A stretch of DNA of 41,945 nucleotides from Acidobacteriota bacterium. GTDB taxonomy: Bacteria > Acidobacteriota > Thermoanaerobaculia > Gp7-AA8. Shown here piece by piece: positions 38,768-41,945 of the stretch (position 1 is its first letter; each line of letters begins with the position of its first letter). The DNA is taken from positions 1 through 41,945 of the forward strand of contig QHVT01000034.1 in NCBI GenBank assembly GCA_003223645.1, read 5' to 3'. Both the position numbers and the translations under genes were made by a program. Under the pieces are notes generated by a model, which saw only the letters and a list, made by a program, of their open reading frames with translations, was not told the DNA's origin and did no database searches.

Positions 38768-40315
38768 ATGCGCATTGGAGTGCTCGAGATCCTCACGGAT
38801 GACGTGTCGCCGAGTTGGATCGGCAATGCCTACAACCTCCACATCCGCCGCGCCTACGCCAGCGTCACGCCGCAGGCGATCTCGGTGTGGTGCCGCGAGC
38901 TCGGTCACGAAGTGCACTATGCGACGTACTTCGGCCAGGGACGCGCCGAGGACGTCCTTCCGCACGATCTCGACGTCGTCTTCATGGCCACGTACACGCG
39001 CGCGAGCATGCTCGCCTACGCGCTGGCACGGATCTATCGCGCCCGCGGCGCCACGACAATCCTCGGCGGCGCGCACGCCACGGCATTCCCGACCGATAGC
39101 CTTCGTTTTTTCGACTTCGTCGTGCACGACTGCGACAAGGCGCTGATCGCGGGCATTCTCAAAGGCGAGCACCAGCCGGGAAGTCTGCTCTCGAGCGGAC
39201 ATCAGCTGAAGGATTTCCCGAGCGTCGAGCAGCGGCTGCCGGAAATCATGACCGCCAGCTTCCCGCGCGGGCGGCGCGGACTTCTCACCAATGTGCCGAT
39301 GCTGACCAGCGTCGGCTGCCCGTATCGCTGTAACTTCTGCGTCGACTGGAAGAACGACTACGCGATGTTACCGGGCGAGCGGTTGTCGGAGGACTTCCGT
39401 TTCGTCTCGGAAAAACTTCCCGGCGTCCTGCTGGCGATTCACGATCCCAACTTCGCGGTTCGATTCGATGACGTGCTGCAGCTGATGGAGCGCATCCCGC
39501 CGGGACGGCGCAATCCTTACGCGATGGAGAGCTCACTCGCGATCCTGCGCGGATCGCGCCTGCGCCGCCTGCAGGAGACGAACTGCGTCTACGCGGCGCC
39601 GGGCGTGGAGTCGTGGGTCGAGTACTCGAACAAATCGGCGGTCGGCGCCCGCGTCGGGCGGGAGAAACTGGAGAAAGTCGTCGAGCACTTCGAAGAGCTG
39701 CACGAGTACGTTCCCGGCCTGCAGGCGAATTTCATTTTCGGCACCGACGGCGACATCGGCAGCGAGCCGGTGGAGCTGACGTGCGAGTTCATCCGCCGGC
39801 TTCCGTTCGTCTGGCCGACGATCAACATTCCGGTCCCGTTCGGCGGGACGCCGCTCTACGACCAGTTCATCGCGGAGCAGCGCGTGCTGGAGGCGATGCC
39901 GTTCGCGTTCTATTACGCCCCGTACGTCGTCGTGCGTCCGCTGCACTACTCGACGCTGGAGCTGTACGACAACCTGATCCGGATGCACGGAACGATCGCG
40001 TCGATGCGGCTGTTGGCGCGGCGTCTGCGCGCGTCGAGCAACAGCGCGAGATTCGCCGCCATGTATCTCTTCCGCGGCCTCTCCGAGGTGGGCGTCGTGA
40101 GAGAGCTGCGCAAGCTTCGGAACCGCATCGCCGCAGACCGCGAGCTGCTCGCGTTCCACGAAGGCACGCGCACCGCGCTGCCGGCGTACTACCGCGGCCT
40201 GATGAAAGAGAGACTCGGCCGGTTCGCAGAGGTGTTGAGCGAGGAGGATCTGACACCGCGACTGGAGCCGGTTGCCGAGGCGCCGGGGCGGCAGGTCGCG
40301 GTCGTAGGTTCGTGA
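38768..40315 (+). CDS. B12-binding-domain radical SAM enzyme
   Basis: 515 residues from the ATG at 38768, with AGGAAG just upstream. Residues 1-150 resemble a cobalamin-binding Rossmann domain (ELGHEVHYATYFG, DLDVVFMATYTRASMLAYALA, TTILGGAHATAFP); the DxHxxG motif of base-off binders is not seen. The radical SAM core has C-P-Y-R-C-N-F-C (CxxxCxxC) for the 4Fe-4S cluster, near residue 182. C-terminal helical extension of about 150 residues. Enzymes of this layout methylate or rearrange unactivated carbons in lipids, tetrapyrroles or peptides. A run TATATATATA at 38725 upstream may hold its -10 box. Substrate unknown. Confidence 0.88.
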   Translation: MRIGVLEILTDDVSPSWIGNAYNLHIRRAYASVTPQAISVWCRELGHEVHYATYFGQGRAEDVLPHDLDVVFMATYTRASMLAYALARIYRARGATTILGGAHATAFPTDSLRFFDFVVHDCDKALIAGILKGEHQPGSLLSSGHQLKDFPSVEQRLPEIMTASFPRGRRGLLTNVPMLTSVGCPYRCNFCVDWKNDYAMLPGERLSEDFRFVSEKLPGVLLAIHDPNFAVRFDDVLQLMERIPPGRRNPYAMESSLAILRGSRLRRLQETNCVYAAPGVESWVEYSNKSAVGARVGREKLEKVVEHFEELHEYVPGLQANFIFGTDGDIGSEPVELTCEFIRRLPFVWPTINIPVPFGGTPLYDQFIAEQRVLEAMPFAFYYAPYVVVRPLHYSTLELYDNLIRMHGTIASMRLLARRLRASSNSARFAAMYLFRGLSEVGVVRELRKLRNRIAADRELLAFHEGTRTALPAYYRGLMKERLGRFAEVLSEEDLTPRLEPVAEAPGRQVAVVGS

Positions 40316-40512
40316 GCGACTCCCGATGCCATCTGCTTCGGCGCGATCATCCGCCGCCTCCGCGAAGAGCGCGGATGGACGCTGGTCAAGATTCTCAATC
40401 TCGCTGAAGTCTTCGGAATCGACGGCGCTGACATCGTGCGCGAGGTCGAGCAGCAGCGGCGAGCGCGAAAAAAACAGCTCGCGGCGAAGAAGTCAGCCCT
40501 CACGTGTTCGTG
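40316..40512 (+). pseudogene. Remnant of an XRE-type HTH regulator with its recognition helix deleted
   Basis: Directly after the radical SAM stop and in the same frame, the DNA reads DAICFGAIIRRLREERGWTLVKI then LNLAEVFGIDGADIVREVEQQRRARKK... to a TGA at 40512. The first part is helix 1 and the start of helix 2 of an XRE helix-turn-helix; the second part is its C-terminal helix 5 and beyond. About 25-30 codons for the middle helices are missing between 'VK' and 'ILNLAE', and there is no start codon. It is a deleted remnant that cannot bind DNA. It overlaps the end of the agmatinase gene on the other strand. Confidence 0.6.
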
Positions 40513-41492
40513 AGCAGCGCAAACCCGATCATCTTGTACAGCAGCCGCGCGCCGACGTTGGCGTCCCACTCGGTGTCGCCGGGGGCGACTTCGCAGAGGT
40601 CGAGGCCGACGATGCGTTTTTTTGCGCGGACGATTGCGCGCAGGACGCCGATCGCTTCGTTCCACGAGAGGCCGCCGGGAACGGGAGTGCCGGTGCCGGG
40701 GCAGAGGGTGGGATCGAGGCCGTCGATGTCCCAGGAGAGGTACACGTCGTTCGGGAGGGCGGCGACGATTTCGTCGGCGATCTTCGCGAACGGAACGCCT
40801 TGCTCTTTGCGCGTTGCGAGGTCGGGGTCGTAGAACGTGACGATGCGGCCGTTGGAGCCGTCGATCATCGCGCGCTCGGATTGACCGAGGTCGCGGACGC
40901 CGAACTGGACTAGCTTCGCGACGCCGTCGATCTTCGTCATCACGTTGTGAAAGATCGAGGCGTGCGACCAGGTGAAGCCTTCGTACGCGTCGCGGAGATC
41001 GGCGTGGGCGTCGAGGTGGAGGATGCCCAGGCCGGGATATTTTTCGGCGTGCGCGCGGATGGCGCCGAAGGGAACGGAGTGATCGCCGCCTAACGTGACG
41101 GCGATCTTGTTCGCGTCGAGGAGAGCGCGGGTTTGTTTGTAGACCCACGCGTTGACGCGATCGCCGTACGCGTTCACCTTCGCGACGGCGGGACGCTTCT
41201 GGTGCGCGAGCTTCTTCGCTTCGCGATTCCAGCGCACGATGTTTTCCGGGACGTCGAGCATGGCGATGCCGGCTTCGAAGGGACGCCCCGTCTCATGATC
41301 GAAGAGGTCGACTTGCTTCGATGCCTCGAGCACGGCCTCGGGGCCGCGCGACGTGCCGCCGCCGTACGACGTCGTTGCTTCGTACGGCACCGGCACGACG
41401 ACGACGCGCGATTCTTCCGGCGTGAACGGGAGTCCGTAGATGCCGCTCCCCTCGCCTGCCGCGGCGTCGGGATCGAACTGGTGCGGCAGCAT
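40500..41492 (-). CDS. speB: Agmatinase/arginase-family ureohydrolase
   Basis: 330 residues. All manganese-ligand motifs are present: GGDHSVPFGA, LHLDAHADLRD and SWDIDGLDPTLCPGTGTP. The N-terminal part (DPDAAAGEGSGIYGLPFTPEESRVVVVPVPYE) is typical of bacterial agmatinases. The enzyme releases urea from agmatine (giving putrescine) or a related guanidino compound; agmatinase is favoured over arginase on general pattern only. The ATG at 41492 shares a base with the stop of the upstream gene (TGATG); an in-frame TTG at 41495 is the alternative. Confidence 0.88.
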   Translation of the reverse strand: MLPHQFDPDAAAGEGSGIYGLPFTPEESRVVVVPVPYEATTSYGGGTSRGPEAVLEASKQVDLFDHETGRPFEAGIAMLDVPENIVRWNREAKKLAHQKRPAVAKVNAYGDRVNAWVYKQTRALLDANKIAVTLGGDHSVPFGAIRAHAEKYPGLGILHLDAHADLRDAYEGFTWSHASIFHNVMTKIDGVAKLVQFGVRDLGQSERAMIDGSNGRIVTFYDPDLATRKEQGVPFAKIADEIVAALPNDVYLSWDIDGLDPTLCPGTGTPVPGGLSWNEAIGVLRAIVRAKKRIVGLDLCEVAPGDTEWDANVGARLLYKMIGFALLTNT

Positions 41493-41782
41493 CAATCCAT
41501 GTCCATCGGATTGATGTACTTCTCATCCGATTTTTCCGCGCGCTCCATCGCCTCCTTGAACTTTTCCTCGAGGATGCGCGCGCGGTCTTTCTGACTCTCG
41601 ATCTGCCGATCGAAACGCTTGGCGGCCTCGCTCTTCTGCGACTCGAGACCGGCGACCATCGACTCCAGCGTGCCCGTCGTCCGCACTTCCTTCGCCTTGT
41701 GCAGCAACACTTCGCCGCTCAAGCGGTCGACGACGAGCGTCGCCTCGCAGCAGGGGCAGATGATTTCGAAGTTCTTGGCCAT
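41492..41782 (-). CDS. Small CxxC/coiled-coil protein co-transcribed with the agmatinase
   Basis: 96 residues. N-terminal half has a single CPCC motif (FEIICPCCEATLVVDRLSGEVLLH), half of what a zinc ribbon needs, so a dimer would be required for a full site. The C-terminal half is a charged helix likely to form a coiled coil (residues 45-90, many Glu/Lys). It ends YINPMDMD. AGGAT lies upstream of the ATG. Its tight coupling to the ureohydrolase suggests a linked role, but no function is known to me. Confidence 0.75.
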   Translation of the reverse strand: MAKNFEIICPCCEATLVVDRLSGEVLLHKAKEVRTTGTLESMVAGLESQKSEAAKRFDRQIESQKDRARILEEKFKEAMERAEKSDEKYINPMDMD

Positions 41783-41829
41783 TGGTAGATCCTGTTAGTC
41801 CTTTCGCAAATTTGCAATCGGAGGCACAA

Positions 41830-41945
41830 GACCCCCTTTCAAACCGTGCGTGCGGATTTCCCGCACACGGCTTACCGGTGTTCTCTCGGAAAGCGACATT
41901 ACGCAACCTCGGGGTATCGAACGGTTCCGCGCAGGCGATGTAACC
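41830..41945 (-). other. Group II intron-like RNA segment at the right edge
   Basis: On the minus strand GCCGTGTGCGGGAAATCCGC and ACGCACGGTTTGAAAGGGGG follow one another, a strong hairpin with a GAAAT loop. This sequence is typical of bacterial group II introns near their intron-encoded protein, and its spurious translation (AGNPHARFERG) is seen in many of them. No reverse transcriptase lies between it and the gene starting at 41782, so the intron is either truncated or lies beyond the right edge. Confidence 0.5.

Noticed and set aside
41523-41906. 127-codon minus-strand frame at the right end
   Set aside because: Its first part is the spurious translation of a group II intron hairpin and the rest is out of frame with the CxxC/coiled-coil gene.
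1-41945. tRNA genes, prophage genes, transposases, toxin-antitoxin pairs
   Set aside because: I looked for tRNA-like cloverleaf arms, integrase/transposase motifs and small two-gene toxin pairs on both strands and saw none I could support; a covariance-model search would be decisive for tRNAs.

Overview
The window looks like one complete assembly contig (about 42 kb, GC-rich) from an environmental bacterium, most likely of the phylum Acidobacteriota. This assignment is inferred from gene content: a Reg_prop/Y_Y_Y histidine kinase, kelch-type secreted protein, TonB receptor with a carboxypeptidase-regulatory-like N-domain, fused oxoglutarate decarboxylase/E2 protein, and a BMC locus with sugar-phosphate enzymes. 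Both ends look like sequences that break assemblies. The left edge reads, on the minus strand, as the leader of a 16S rRNA operon. The right edge carries a hairpin typical of group II introns.

Layout. 1-450: rRNA leader. 450-4400: a secreted (beta/alpha)8-barrel glycosidase-like protein, two small hypothetical genes beside an AT-rich island, and a RhiA-like gene split by an in-frame amber codon. 4.4-11.0 kb (minus): an MFS exporter and a nucleotidyltransferase-fold gene in one operon behind a promoter covered by a tandem operator, then a methyltransferase coupled to a large sensor kinase. 11.6-17.0 kb (minus): a bacterial microcompartment (BMC) operon with three BMC-P vertex proteins, one BMC-H, two BMC-T, a CoA-acylating aldehyde dehydrogenase and an RpiB-DeoC fusion. 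The proposed chemistry is deoxyribose-5-phosphate to acetaldehyde plus glyceraldehyde-3-phosphate, then acetaldehyde to acetyl-CoA, i.e. a sugar-phosphate-utilising (SPU-like) BMC. 17.5-20.8 kb: amidase and kelch protein. 20.9-26.9 kb: an NHLP-like small protein, two outer-membrane proteins (one a TonB siderophore receptor with a Fur-like box at its start), AI-2E-type permease and thioredoxin. 26.9-32.1 kb (plus): GNAT, PAP2 phosphatase and the 1230-residue fused Kgd protein. 32.1-36.6 kb: S1/P1 nuclease, a secreted HExxH-type protein, and an NLR-like protein (purine-nucleoside-phosphorylase domain, STAND ATPase, TPR) that looks acquired and is a candidate anti-phage effector. 36.6-41.8 kb: small conserved gene, TerB, YpdA-like flavoprotein, B12/radical-SAM enzyme, a broken HTH gene, agmatinase and a small CxxC/coiled-coil gene.

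The most unusual signal is a dense set of short repeats with one shared plan: an outer inverted repeat enclosing two inner GC-rich hairpins. At least ten complete copies of several unrelated sequence types occur, plus three or so half copies. Some lie between genes, but others sit inside open genes without breaking the frame (amidase, GNAT, Kgd, and a half copy in the aldehyde dehydrogenase linker). Stem sequences differ between copies with pairing preserved. A second class of hairpin, built from short repeated words such as GCAGAAA, lies at gene junctions including two inside the BMC operon.
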